A stretch of DNA of 19,096 nt, taken from NCBI GenBank assembly GCA_019136395.1, contig JAGVUH010000511.1, positions 1-19,096 of the forward strand, read 5' to 3'. Source of the DNA: Gammaproteobacteria bacterium. GTDB taxonomy: Bacteria > Pseudomonadota > Gammaproteobacteria > Chromatiales > Chromatiaceae. Within the stretch, counting starts at the first letter, position 1. Each line of letters starts with the position of its first letter. The notes under the pieces were generated by a model. That model saw only the letters and a list, made by a program, of their open reading frames with translations, did not search any database and was not told the DNA's origin. A program made the translations under genes and the position numbers. This document shows positions 1-7,166 of this stretch, in pieces.

Positions 1-96
1 CGTAGCCGTGGCCCGGAGCGGGGCGAACCGGGGCACAAGGGTTGTCGCCGAGCGCAAGGCGAAAGGGGGACTGGGAAGTCCCGTTTCGCATCCTGA
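1..96. other. Sequence unrelated to HsdS abutting the truncated hsdS
   Basis: No frame of this stretch reads like a target-recognition domain, although an intact hsdS would have its first recognition domain here. The hsdS frame meets a stop at 94-96, and recognisable HsdS sequence begins just after it. A short hairpin is present, with GGGACT at 67-72 pairing with AGTCCC at 77-82. This may be the edge of an insertion or a recombination junction, but no element can be identified from so little sequence. Confidence 0.4.
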
Positions 97-951
97 GCAC
101 GGCGACACTCCGACGATTTCCGCTATAACGACTTCGCTGACCTACAGCTGGCGGTCCCGTCGCTTCCCGAACAGCGCGCCATCGCCGCGTTTCTGGATGA
201 GAAATGCGCCAAGGTGGACGAGGCGGTGCGGATCAAGGAACAGCAGATCTCGCTGCTGCGCGAGCGGCGGCAGATCCTGATCCAAGAGGCCGTCACCCGG
301 GGCTTGAACCCAGACGCCCCCATGAAGGACAGCGGCATCGACTGGATCGGCCAAATCCCCGCGCATTGGGAGGTTGTGCCGCTGAAGCGCCTATTTAGAG
401 AACGAAACGACCGCTCGACAACCGGCGCCGAACCGCTTCTGTCATTGCGGATGAATGAGGGGCTTGTCCCACATGACGATGTCTCGGACAAAGCCATCGG
501 CGCGGATGCCTTAAAAGACTACAAGCAGGTCTTCCCGGGGCAGCTGGTGATGAACCGAATGCGTGCGTCCATTGGGATTTTTGGAGTTGTAACGGTGAGC
601 GGCATCGTCAGTCCAGATTATGCGATCTTCGACATTGCCCCACATGCAAACGCGGATTTTTTTCTTCAGCTTTTCAAGACTGGGGTCATGGGACAGCAGT
701 TCAGAAATGCCTCGCACGGCCTTGGAACAGGTTCTTCGGGTTTCATGCGACTGTATACGGATGACTTTGGCGCCATATCGGTTGCTCTCCCTCCATCCGC
801 CGAACAGAGTGAAATCGTAAAGCAATTCATCGAGTTGTCCGAAAAGATCGGTGATGCCGTGCGACTGAAGGAAGACCAGATCGCCGCGCTCAGGGAATAC
901 AAGACCAGCCTGATCAACGCGGCGGTCACAGGCAAGATCAAGGTGACCTAG
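97..951 (+). CDS. hsdS: Type I restriction-modification specificity subunit HsdS, 5'-truncated
   Basis: HsdS gives a type I restriction-modification complex its DNA target, normally through two target-recognition domains (TRDs) separated by long conserved helices. The open frame runs from just after a stop at 94-96. It holds the end of TRD1 (LPEQRAIAAFLDEK, about 157-198), the central helix (VRIKEQQISLLRERR, about 226-270), a complete TRD2 opening with DSGIDWIGQIPAHWE, and the C-terminal helix (EDQIAALREYKTSLINAA). The two helical regions are visibly homologous, as expected. About 284 codons remain, against a usual 400-450, so most of TRD1 is missing. ATG 214 is the first internal ATG in frame and would give a 245-residue half-subunit. 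hsdR follows after 9 bp. The TRD2 segment has lower GC than hsdR. It may be a pseudogene or a functional half-HsdS; the family assignment is secure. Confidence 0.85.
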   Translation, partial: ARRHSDDFRYNDFADLQLAVPSLPEQRAIAAFLDEKCAKVDEAVRIKEQQISLLRERRQILIQEAVTRGLNPDAPMKDSGIDWIGQIPAHWEVVPLKRLFRERNDRSTTGAEPLLSLRMNEGLVPHDDVSDKAIGADALKDYKQVFPGQLVMNRMRASIGIFGVVTVSGIVSPDYAIFDIAPHANADFFLQLFKTGVMGQQFRNASHGLGTGSSGFMRLYTDDFGAISVALPPSAEQSEIVKQFIELSEKIGDAVRLKEDQIAALREYKTSLINAAVTGKIKVT

Positions 952-960
952 GGGGGAATC

Positions 961-3900
961 ATGGTCAGCAACACCAAGGAAATCGCTCTGGAACAGGCGA
1001 TCCAGCGCCACCTGACCGGCCTGATGACCGAGGGTGTGGCTGAACAGCCCGCCTATTACGACCGTGCGCTCTTCCGGCTCGGCTGGCCCTCCGATTTCGA
1101 CGCCGAATACGCCCTCGACACCCGGCTGTTCTGGGAGTTTCTGGAAACCAGCCAGGGCAAGGAACTGGCCAAGCTGAAGGCCCGCCATCCCGGCGACTGG
1201 CAGCGCAAGATCCTCGAACGCTTCGACCGGCTGATCATGAAGTACGGCGTGCTGCACCTGCTGAAGAAGGGCCTCGCCGTCGATGACACCCATTTCGTGC
1301 TGCTGTATCCCGCCCCCCTGGCCAGTTCGGCGGCCAAGGTGCATGACGACTTCGCCGCCAACCTCTTCAGCGTCACCCGGCAGGTCCGCTATTCCCGGAC
1401 CAACCCGGCCGAAGAGATCGACATGGTCCTGTTCATCAACGGGCTGCCACTGATCACCATCGAGCTGAAGAACGCCTGGACCGGCCAGACCGCCCGCTAT
1501 CACGGGCAGAAACAGTACCGCGATCACCGCGACGCCACCCAGCCCCTACTGCAATTTGGCCGCGCGCTGGTGCATCTGGCGGTGGACACCGACGAGGTGT
1601 TCATGACGACGAAACTGGCCGGCCCCGCCACCTTCTTCCTGCCCTTCAACCAGGGCCACAACGAGGGTGAAGGCAACCCGCCCAACCCCAAGGGCCACAA
1701 GACCGCTTATCTGTGGGAAGAGGTGTTCACCAAGGAGAGCCTGGCGGGCATCATCCAGCATTTCGTGCTGATGGAGGGGAAGGCAACCGAGCCGTTGGCG
1801 AAGAAGACGCTGATCTTTCCGCGTTATCACCAGTTGGACGTGGTGCGCCGCCTGCTGGGCCATGCGGCTACGGCGGGCGTGGGCCACTGCTACCTGATCC
1901 AGCATTCGGCGGGTTCGGGCAAGTCGCACTCGATCACCTGGACGGCGTATCAACTGATCGAGACCTATCCGGCCAAGCCGGGCATTCCCGGCGCCAAGGG
2001 CCTGGATCAGCCGCTGTTCGACAGCGTCATCGTCGTGACCGACCGACGGCTGCTGGACAAGCAGTTGCGCGATAACATCAAGGATTTCTCCGAGGTCAAG
2101 AACATCGTCGCCCCGGCCCTGCGCTCGGCCGACCTGAAGTCAGCGCTGGAGAACGGCAAGAAGATCATCATCACGACGATCCAGAAATTCCCCCACATCA
2201 TCGACGGGATCGCCGACCTGAGCGACAAGCAGTTCGCGGTGTTCATCGACGAGGCGCACAGCAGCCAGAGCGGCAGCGCGCACAATAACATGAACCGCGC
2301 GATGGGCGCGGGCGACAAGGACCCGGACGAGGACGATGCGCAGGACCGCATCCTGGCGGCGATGCAGTCGCGCAAGATGCGTGGCAACGCCTCGTATTTC
2401 GCCTTCACGGCCACGCCGAAGAACACGACGCTGGAGAAATTCGGTGAGCGCCAGCCGGACGGCAGCTTCCAGCCCTTCCACCTCTACAGCATGAAGCAGG
2501 CCATCGAGGAAGGCTTCATCCTGAACGTCCTGGCGAACTACACGACCTATAAGAGCTATTACGAAATCCAGAAGTCGATTGCGGACAACCCCTTGTTCGA
2601 CACCAAGAAGGCCCAGCGTAAGCTGCGGGCCTATGTCGAAAGCAGCCAGCAGACGATCAACACCAAGGCCGAGATTATGCTCGACCATTTCATCGAGCAG
2701 GTCGTCACGCCCAAGAAGCTGCGCGGCAAGGCCAAGGGGATGATCGTCACCCAGAACATCGAAGCGGCGATCCGCTACTACCAGGCGGTGGCCAAGCTGC
2801 TGGCGGAGCGGGGCCACCCGTTCAAGGCGCTGATCGCGTTCTCCGGCGAGAAGGTGGTGGATGGCGTGACCTACACCGAAGCCGGGATGAACGGCTTTTC
2901 CGAGTCGGACACCCGGGATCGGTTCGACGAGGACAACTACCGGCTCCTGGTGGTCGCCAACAAGTACCTGACCGGTTTCGACCAGCCGAAGCTGACCACG
3001 ATGTACGTGGACAAGAAGCTGCAACACGTCCTGGCCGTGCAGGCCTTGTCGCGCCTGAACCGTGCGGCGCCGAAACTCGGCAAGCGCACCGAGGATCTGT
3101 TCATCCTCGACTTCTTCAACGACGTGGGGGACATCAAGGCGGCCTTCGACCCCTTCTATACCGTGACCACCTTGTCGTCGGCCACGGATGTCAACGTGCT
3201 GCACGAGTTGAAGGCCGCCCTCGACCAGGTCGGCGTCTACGAATGGCAGGAGGTCGAAGCGTTCGTCATCCGTTTTTTCGCGGGCGAGGACGCGCAAGCG
3301 CTCAGCCCGCTCACCGATACGGCCGCGGACCGGTTCAACCAGCTACTGGAGCTGGACGAAAAGGACAAGATCGACTTCAAGATCAAGGCACGCCAGTTCG
3401 TGAAGATCTACGGCCAGATGGCGTCGATCATGCCGTTTGAGGTCGTCGAGTGGGAAAAGCTGTTCTGGTTTCTGAAGTTCCTGATTCCGAAACTGACGAT
3501 CAAGGACCCCGACCAGGACACGCTCGATGAACTGCTGGAGGCAGTTGACCTGTCGTCCTATGGACTCGAGCGCTCCAGACTGAACCATGCCATTGACCTC
3601 GATGCGTCCGCGACGGCGCTTGACCCGCAGAACCCGAACCCGCGCGGATACCGCGATGGCGACCCGGAAAAGGATCCGCTGGACGAGATCATCCGCATCT
3701 TCAACGAGCGCTGGTTTCAAGGATGGAGCGCGACCCCGGAGGAGCAACGGATCAAGTTTCTCAACGTGGTGAACAGTATCCGCACCCACCCGGATTACCC
3801 CGAGAAGTACCAATCCAACGCCGACCCGTATAACCGCGAGCTGGCCCTGGAGAAGATGTTGAGGGACGTGATGCTCAAGCGCAGGAAAGAGGAACTGGAA

Positions 3901-3984
3901 CTCTACAAGCTGTTCGCGTCCGATCCCGCGTTCAAGGCCGCATGGAGCCAGAGCATTGAAAAGGTGCTCTTGACGAGCGCGTAG
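961..3984 (+). CDS. hsdR: Type I restriction enzyme, restriction/translocation subunit HsdR
   Basis: HsdR is the ATP-driven DNA translocase and endonuclease of the type I complex. The 1007-residue protein is full length for the family. The N-terminal nuclease of the PD-(D/E)xK type shows D154 in EEIDMVLF and E168-L-K170 in ITIELKN. The SF2 helicase motor follows: Walker A HSAGSGKS at 315-322, DEAH box at 430-433, motif III TATP at 483-486, and motif VI QALSRLNR at 694-701. The C-terminal part is helical and charged, as in the region that docks on HsdM/HsdS. The start is ATG 961, with a GGGGG ribosome site directly after the hsdS stop, so the two genes form one operon. No frameshift or missing catalytic residue is visible. 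hsdM is not in the window and would be expected upstream. Confidence 0.96.
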   Translation: MVSNTKEIALEQAIQRHLTGLMTEGVAEQPAYYDRALFRLGWPSDFDAEYALDTRLFWEFLETSQGKELAKLKARHPGDWQRKILERFDRLIMKYGVLHLLKKGLAVDDTHFVLLYPAPLASSAAKVHDDFAANLFSVTRQVRYSRTNPAEEIDMVLFINGLPLITIELKNAWTGQTARYHGQKQYRDHRDATQPLLQFGRALVHLAVDTDEVFMTTKLAGPATFFLPFNQGHNEGEGNPPNPKGHKTAYLWEEVFTKESLAGIIQHFVLMEGKATEPLAKKTLIFPRYHQLDVVRRLLGHAATAGVGHCYLIQHSAGSGKSHSITWTAYQLIETYPAKPGIPGAKGLDQPLFDSVIVVTDRRLLDKQLRDNIKDFSEVKNIVAPALRSADLKSALENGKKIIITTIQKFPHIIDGIADLSDKQFAVFIDEAHSSQSGSAHNNMNRAMGAGDKDPDEDDAQDRILAAMQSRKMRGNASYFAFTATPKNTTLEKFGERQPDGSFQPFHLYSMKQAIEEGFILNVLANYTTYKSYYEIQKSIADNPLFDTKKAQRKLRAYVESSQQTINTKAEIMLDHFIEQVVTPKKLRGKAKGMIVTQNIEAAIRYYQAVAKLLAERGHPFKALIAFSGEKVVDGVTYTEAGMNGFSESDTRDRFDEDNYRLLVVANKYLTGFDQPKLTTMYVDKKLQHVLAVQALSRLNRAAPKLGKRTEDLFILDFFNDVGDIKAAFDPFYTVTTLSSATDVNVLHELKAALDQVGVYEWQEVEAFVIRFFAGEDAQALSPLTDTAADRFNQLLELDEKDKIDFKIKARQFVKIYGQMASIMPFEVVEWEKLFWFLKFLIPKLTIKDPDQDTLDELLEAVDLSSYGLERSRLNHAIDLDASATALDPQNPNPRGYRDGDPEKDPLDEIIRIFNERWFQGWSATPEEQRIKFLNVVNSIRTHPDYPEKYQSNADPYNRELALEKMLRDVMLKRRKEELELYKLFASDPAFKAAWSQSIEKVLLTSA

Positions 3985-4070
3985 CGCGGCCCGAGGAGAC
4001 GGCTGTTCCCCCCACCCAGTAGCCCCAGCGCGATTTCTGGGCCATGGTCAGAAGATGGTCGTCCCAGAAC

Positions 4071-4095
4071 CCACAGCCGGCTTTGCCGGTCGTGG
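4071..4095. repeat. Imperfect hairpin downstream of hsdR
   Basis: The core is CCGGC-TTT-GCCGG, framed by CCAC and GTGG arms that can extend the stem across a G-T wobble and one mismatch. It lies about 90 bp after the hsdR stop and just before the small secreted-protein gene. It could act as a terminator or be a REP-like palindrome. No U-tract follows, and I see no second copy in the window. Confidence 0.3.
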
Positions 4096-4129
4096 TCAAA
4101 CGAATCCTTGTGAGCATGAGCCGCTGAAC

Positions 4130-4516
4130 ATGAAGACCACGCAGACTGAGTTCCTGAAAGCTGCTTTCCGGTCCGGGTTACTGCTGACCACGCTCCTGGT
4201 GGTGGTAGCTGGAGTCTCGTTAGCCGAGCCCTCCCGCGGTGGGTTGACCGCTCAGGAGGAAGCCCGGATTGCGGCCGACGCGCACCTCAACAAAGCCAGT
4301 CCACAGACCACGGTTGCAGTTCAGCCCGAGGAGCCGCTCCTGGCCCTTTCATCCCCTGGGGGCCACTTGACCCACCGGGTCCCCGTCCAGGCGAACATGG
4401 CGCTTATTGGCCAGGAGATTTACTTGGATCTTTTAACGATCCCCTTCCTGACGGCCAGGAATGAGCCTATCGTTCGGGGACCAGGCCCCGCCCTCGACAA
4501 GGACAATGACCGGTGA
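4130..4516 (+). CDS. Small exported protein of unknown function
   Basis: I do not recognise this family. Translation from ATG 4130 gives 128 residues with a classical signal peptide: a basic N-region (MKTTQTEFLKAAFR), a hydrophobic core at residues 16-29 (GLLLTTLLVVVAG), and a likely cleavage site after SLA near residue 32. The mature part of about 96 residues is Pro/Ala-rich, has no cysteines and shows no repeats or catalytic motif. It ends in a polar DKDNDR tail. A longer frame opens at ATG 4055, but it would bury the signal peptide behind 25 residues that look non-coding, so 4130 is preferred. The ribosome site is weak. The gene lies alone on the plus strand, converging on the membrane-protein gene 37 bp away. 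The signal peptide supports it as a real periplasmic or secreted product. Confidence 0.5.
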   Translation: MKTTQTEFLKAAFRSGLLLTTLLVVVAGVSLAEPSRGGLTAQEEARIAADAHLNKASPQTTVAVQPEEPLLALSSPGGHLTHRVPVQANMALIGQEIYLDLLTIPFLTARNEPIVRGPGPALDKDNDR

Positions 4517-4553
4517 GGGGGCTGCGGCGTGCAGTTCAATCCGGGTTGTCGGC

Positions 4554-5213
4554 TCAGTCCGTCTCCCAGCCACGATCGGTCTCGGGGCTGGGGGTTGACT
4601 TAAGGGCGGGTCGGCGCGGTTTGGGCAATACCACCTGGGCCTCCTCGACCTGAGCCGCCAGGACCGCGACCGGTTTCTCCCGCCGGCCCAGACCCAGAAA
4701 TCCCCCGCCACCGCCATCGCTCCCCAGCCGATCCTGCCGCGCCCGCACGCCATAGCCGATGGCGGCGCCACCGGCGGTGGTCAGGGCCAGCATGCCCAGG
4801 GAGATCATCTGGGTCATCAGCAGCAGGAGTCCGGCCCCGGCCCCCCCGGCGATGAGGAGACCGGTCTTGAGTTGACCACCAACCCGGGCACGCTGCTGCT
4901 GGCGCTCCGCCTGGCGCTGAGTGTTCTTGATCTCCCGGGCCTTATCCTGCTCCGCCCTTACCCGGATCTTCTCCCGCTCCCGGGAAAAGCTCGCCTGGAC
5001 CTTGGCCAGGGCCTCCTTGCGGGAACCGTCGGCGATGGCATTGAACCAGAGGGCGGTCATGGCCGCCAGAGTGACCCCCAGGGCACCAAACAGGGGCCAG
5101 GTCTGGGTCAGGTCGGTCCGCAGGGCGGTGTAAACCAGCAGGCCGGTGGAGCCTTGCAGGAAAACAATGCCAATCAGGAACTTGATGAGACTGGAGAGGT
5201 GCAGGGTCAGCAT
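4554..5213 (-). CDS. Membrane protein with central coiled coil, unknown function
   Basis: The 219-residue protein has no family I can name. Residues 8-29 and 40-60 form two hydrophobic helices (FLIGIVFLQGSTGLLVYTA; LFGALGVTLAAMTALWF). Residues 63-112 are highly charged and helical (EALAKVQASFSREREKIRV, then a Q/R-rich stretch ERQQQRAR), consistent with a cytoplasmic coiled coil. Residues 117-152 form a glycine-rich hydrophobic hairpin (LLIAGGAGAGLLLLM; LALTTAGGAAIGYG). The C-terminal 65 residues are polar, with a GGGGG run. The protein is a plausible inner-membrane scaffold or assembly factor, but no enzymatic motif is visible. There is no good ribosome site before ATG 5213, so the start is uncertain. 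It stands alone, convergent with the small exported protein. Confidence 0.7.
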   Translation of the reverse strand: MLTLHLSSLIKFLIGIVFLQGSTGLLVYTALRTDLTQTWPLFGALGVTLAAMTALWFNAIADGSRKEALAKVQASFSREREKIRVRAEQDKAREIKNTQRQAERQQQRARVGGQLKTGLLIAGGAGAGLLLLMTQMISLGMLALTTAGGAAIGYGVRARQDRLGSDGGGGGFLGLGRREKPVAVLAAQVEEAQVVLPKPRRPALKSTPSPETDRGWETD

Positions 5214-5354
5214 GGGGGTTCGCGATGCTCTTCAGCTTGGGAACTATGGTTAGCGGTGCATGTTGCGACCAGGGGCCTCGGAAGTAGGACAAGCGCCAGC
5301 GCTGCTTCCCCGAACCACACCCTTCACCGCAGTTTAAACGATGGTATCGGCAGA

Positions 5355-5384
5355 CTCCCTTACCCGCGCGGAAGCGGGTGGGAG
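5355..5384. repeat. Strong two-part hairpin in non-coding DNA
   Basis: CTCCC (5355-5359) pairs with GGGAG (5380-5384), and ACCCGC (5362-5367) pairs with GCGGGT (5374-5379). There is a six-base loop GCGGAA and a two-base TT bulge. That is 11 perfect GC-rich pairs in 30 bp. No T-tract follows on either strand, so a simple terminator is unlikely. A structured RNA element or a REP-like palindrome fits better. Confidence 0.5.
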
Positions 5385-5596
5385 GTCATCACCCCCGTCG
5401 CGCAACTGGTCGGCACGGAAGGGACCGGGCTCGGGGGTCAGGCGGGGATTAGCCATGCGGGTCTCCAAGGTGAGGAACGTTCTGGGAGATAGTAAAGCAG
5501 CGCTTCAGGTCGTCAAGGGCGAAACGAAGCCACATCGCGGCGGATTGGCCGGGAGACCAACGCCCCCGCCAAGGATGGATGCAACCCTTAGACGCC

Positions 5597-5631
5597 CTCT
5601 CCCCAGCGCTACCACTCCAGGGGGGGGAGAG
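5597..5631. repeat. Inverted repeat CTCTCCCC / GGGGAGAG
   Basis: Eight perfect pairs join 5597-5604 to 5624-5631 around a 19-base loop. The right arm lies within a run of eight Gs. It is the second stable structure in the 661-bp gene-free stretch. Confidence 0.4.
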
Positions 5632-5874
5632 CAAGAAAATCAGTGACGCCGCGACTTATGCCGGCTCAGGTAATAGAGTGGTATGAACGACTGGGGTTGG
5701 GTTCCCGGGTTCCGATTGCCCCTGAAAATTGAAACCTCTAAACTGCGCCCTCCCCAGCCGGGTTGGGATTTGCGTGGCCAGAGACAGGGCGCCGCCGCGC
5801 CCGTCCCAGCCCATCCCTCAACTTACCCTCCACCCCCATAATTCATCTCTTCAATTTCAGGTAGTCCTCGCCCC

Positions 5875-6303
5875 ATGGCCATTGAACGCACCTTTTCCAT
5901 CATCAAGCCCGACGCCGTCGCCAAGAACCACATCGGCGCCATCTACCAGCGCTTCGAACAGGGTGGTCTGCGTATCGTCGCCGCCCGTATGCTGCACCTG
6001 AGCCGTGAACAGGCGGCGGCCTTCTACGCCGTGCACCAGGAACGCCCCTTCTTTGGCGAGCTGATCGATTTCATGACCTCCGGCCCGATCATGGTGCAGG
6101 TTCTGGAGGGTGAGAACGCCATCGCCCGCAATCGGGAACTCATGGGCGCCACCGATCCCGCTAAGGCCGCGCCCGGCACCATCCGCGCCGACTTTGCCCA
6201 GGAAGTCACCGAGAACGCGGTGCATGGCTCCGATGGGCCGGATACCGCCGCCGTCGAGATCGCCTTCTTCTTTCCCGAAGGCATCTGCGAGCGCACCCGC
6301 TGA
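5875..6303 (+). CDS. ndk: Nucleoside-diphosphate kinase
   Basis: Ndk transfers the gamma-phosphate of ATP to NDPs through a phosphohistidine intermediate, balancing NTP and dNTP pools in the cytosol. The 142-residue protein matches the usual bacterial length. It opens with the family hallmark [12 protein letters not shown] (K11 conserved) and carries the catalytic His117 in NAVHGSD (residues 114-120). Other conserved positions include the RPFF segment near residue 57 and FFFPEGI near the end. All expected residues are present. The start at ATG 5875 gives the canonical MAIERTFS beginning, although only a weak AGG lies about 13 bases upstream. The broken maf gene follows on the same strand after about 140 bp that can fold into hairpins. 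Confidence 0.97.
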   Translation: MAIERTFSIIKPDAVAKNHIGAIYQRFEQGGLRIVAARMLHLSREQAAAFYAVHQERPFFGELIDFMTSGPIMVQVLEGENAIARNRELMGATDPAKAAPGTIRADFAQEVTENAVHGSDGPDTAAVEIAFFFPEGICERTR

Positions 6304-6309
6304 ACGCAC

Positions 6310-6400
6310 GGCGGTCAGCCGCCAGTCGCTTGCCGGCGGCTCCCGCTCAAGCCACCTGCTTGGGCCACCGCCGGGCGTCCCAAACCGCCGCGGCTCGTGA
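6310..6400 (+). terminator. Hairpin cluster after ndk (possible terminator)
   Basis: The ndk-maf gap contains GGCGG-TCAG-CCGCC and, further on, CCGGCGG pairing with CCGCCGG around an inner CAAGC-CACCT-GCTTG stem. There is no clear U-tract, so intrinsic termination is uncertain. The structures may separate ndk expression from maf or be Rho-related. Confidence 0.3.
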
Positions 6401-6447
6401 GCCCGGTTCGGTCTCCGCCATCGCTCATGCTACCCGCCAAGGCTGAC

Positions 6448-6977
6448 GTGACCCATCTCCCCCTGGTGCTCGCCTCCACCTCGCCCTATCGGCGGGAGCT
6501 TTTGCAACGGCTTGGTCTGCCCTTCGAGGTCCTGGCGCCGGAGGTCGACGAGTCCCGCCGCCCCGGTGAGTCGCCCCAGGCCCTGGTGCAACGCCTGGCG
6601 GAGGCCAAGGCCCGGGCGGCGGCGGCGGACTTTCCCGCGGCCCTGATCATCGGTTCGGATCAGGTGGCCTGTGTCGATGACGAGATCCTCGGCAAGCCCG
6701 GGGATCGCGCGCGGGCCATCGCCCAGCTTAGCCGCGCCTCCGGGCGGGCCGTGTCCGGGTCGAGTTCCGCTCCCTGACCCCGGCGCAGATCGCCGGCTAC
6801 GTCGATCGCGAGCGCCCCTTCAATTGTGCTGGCAGCTTCAAGTCCGAGGGGCTGGGCATCGCCCTCTTCCACCGCCTGGTCGGTGATGACCCCAGCGCCC
6901 TGGTCGGCCTGCCGCTGATCCGGCTGGTCGCCATGCTGGCGGCGGAGGGCGTTGAGGTCCTTACCCCGCCGGCCTGA
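6448..6977 (+). pseudogene. yceF: Maf family nucleotide pyrophosphatase (YceF type), internal deletion with frameshift
   Basis: Maf proteins are house-cleaning pyrophosphatases; the YceF branch prefers m7GTP. The first frame reads [16 protein letters not shown], then [11 protein letters not shown] and IIGSDQV, ending in [10 protein letters not shown] at 6753. It then hits a stop within eight codons (at 6775). The rest of the family sequence resumes in another frame from about 6759 ([14 protein letters not shown]), continues through [15 protein letters not shown] and [12 protein letters not shown], and stops at 6975-6977. Compared from memory with E. coli YceF, roughly 24 residues (the TFYTGLALF region) are missing at the join and the frame changes. 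GTG 6448, preceded by AAGG, matches the usual start; ATG 6427 is also in frame. It is a pseudogene unless the deletion is a sequencing or assembly error. Confidence 0.88.
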
Positions 6978-7000
6978 GCCACGCTCCGGCCTCCCCTTGC

Positions 7001-7060
7001 CGCCTCGCCCCTTCCCATCCATTCCCTTCCCGTCTCGCCCCTTCCCTGCCATTACCTTCC
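7001..7060. repeat. Two tandem 30-bp pyrimidine-rich repeats
   Basis: 7001-7030 and 7031-7060 are adjacent copies matching at 26 of 30 positions, both containing CTCGCCCCTTCCC. The minus strand is correspondingly rich in GGG runs. They lie in the short gap between the 3' ends of maf and usp. Confidence 0.85.
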
Positions 7061-7074
7061 TCTCCCTGTTTCGG

Positions 7075-7166
7075 TTGCCCGGACTATTTCAGCAGGGTGA
7101 CGGGCACCCGGCTTCCTTCTCTCGTCCTATTGCCCGGGCTATTTCACCAGGGTGACGGGCACCCGG
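7075..7166. repeat. 37-bp direct repeat duplicating the 3' end of the usp gene
   Basis: 7075-7111 and 7130-7166 match at 35 of 37 positions, offset by 55 bp. The second copy encodes the last residues and stop of usp (RVPVTLVK, minus strand). The first copy would read RVPVTLLK plus stop but is not joined to any gene. The flanking C/T-rich sequence is also loosely similar, suggesting a 55-bp tandem duplication. Confidence 0.85.

Larger units (their letters stand above)
5214..5874. other. Long intergenic region, no convincing gene
   Basis: These 661 bp separate the membrane-protein gene (leftward) from ndk (rightward), so promoters for both should lie here. Short open frames (for example 5341-5646 +) give Arg/Gly/Pro-rich translations with no domain and no ribosome site, and I do not call them. 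Two strong hairpins are present, at 5355-5384 and 5597-5631, and an untranslated RNA is possible. A CATAAT at 5837-5842 resembles a -10 element for ndk, but no matching -35 element is evident. Confidence 0.5.

Noticed and set aside
2140..3297. 385-residue open frame on the minus strand
   Set aside because: Antisense to hsdR, with Val/Leu/Arg-rich sequence and no motif; hsdR has all its helicase motifs.
4055..4129. Upstream extension of the small exported protein
   Set aside because: It would put 25 residues, including a hairpin-encoded stretch, before a complete signal peptide; ATG 4130 gives a normal export signal.
5341..5646. 101-residue open frame in the long intergenic region
   Set aside because: No ribosome site, no hydrophobic core, and it covers two strong hairpins; the composition is that of translated non-coding DNA.
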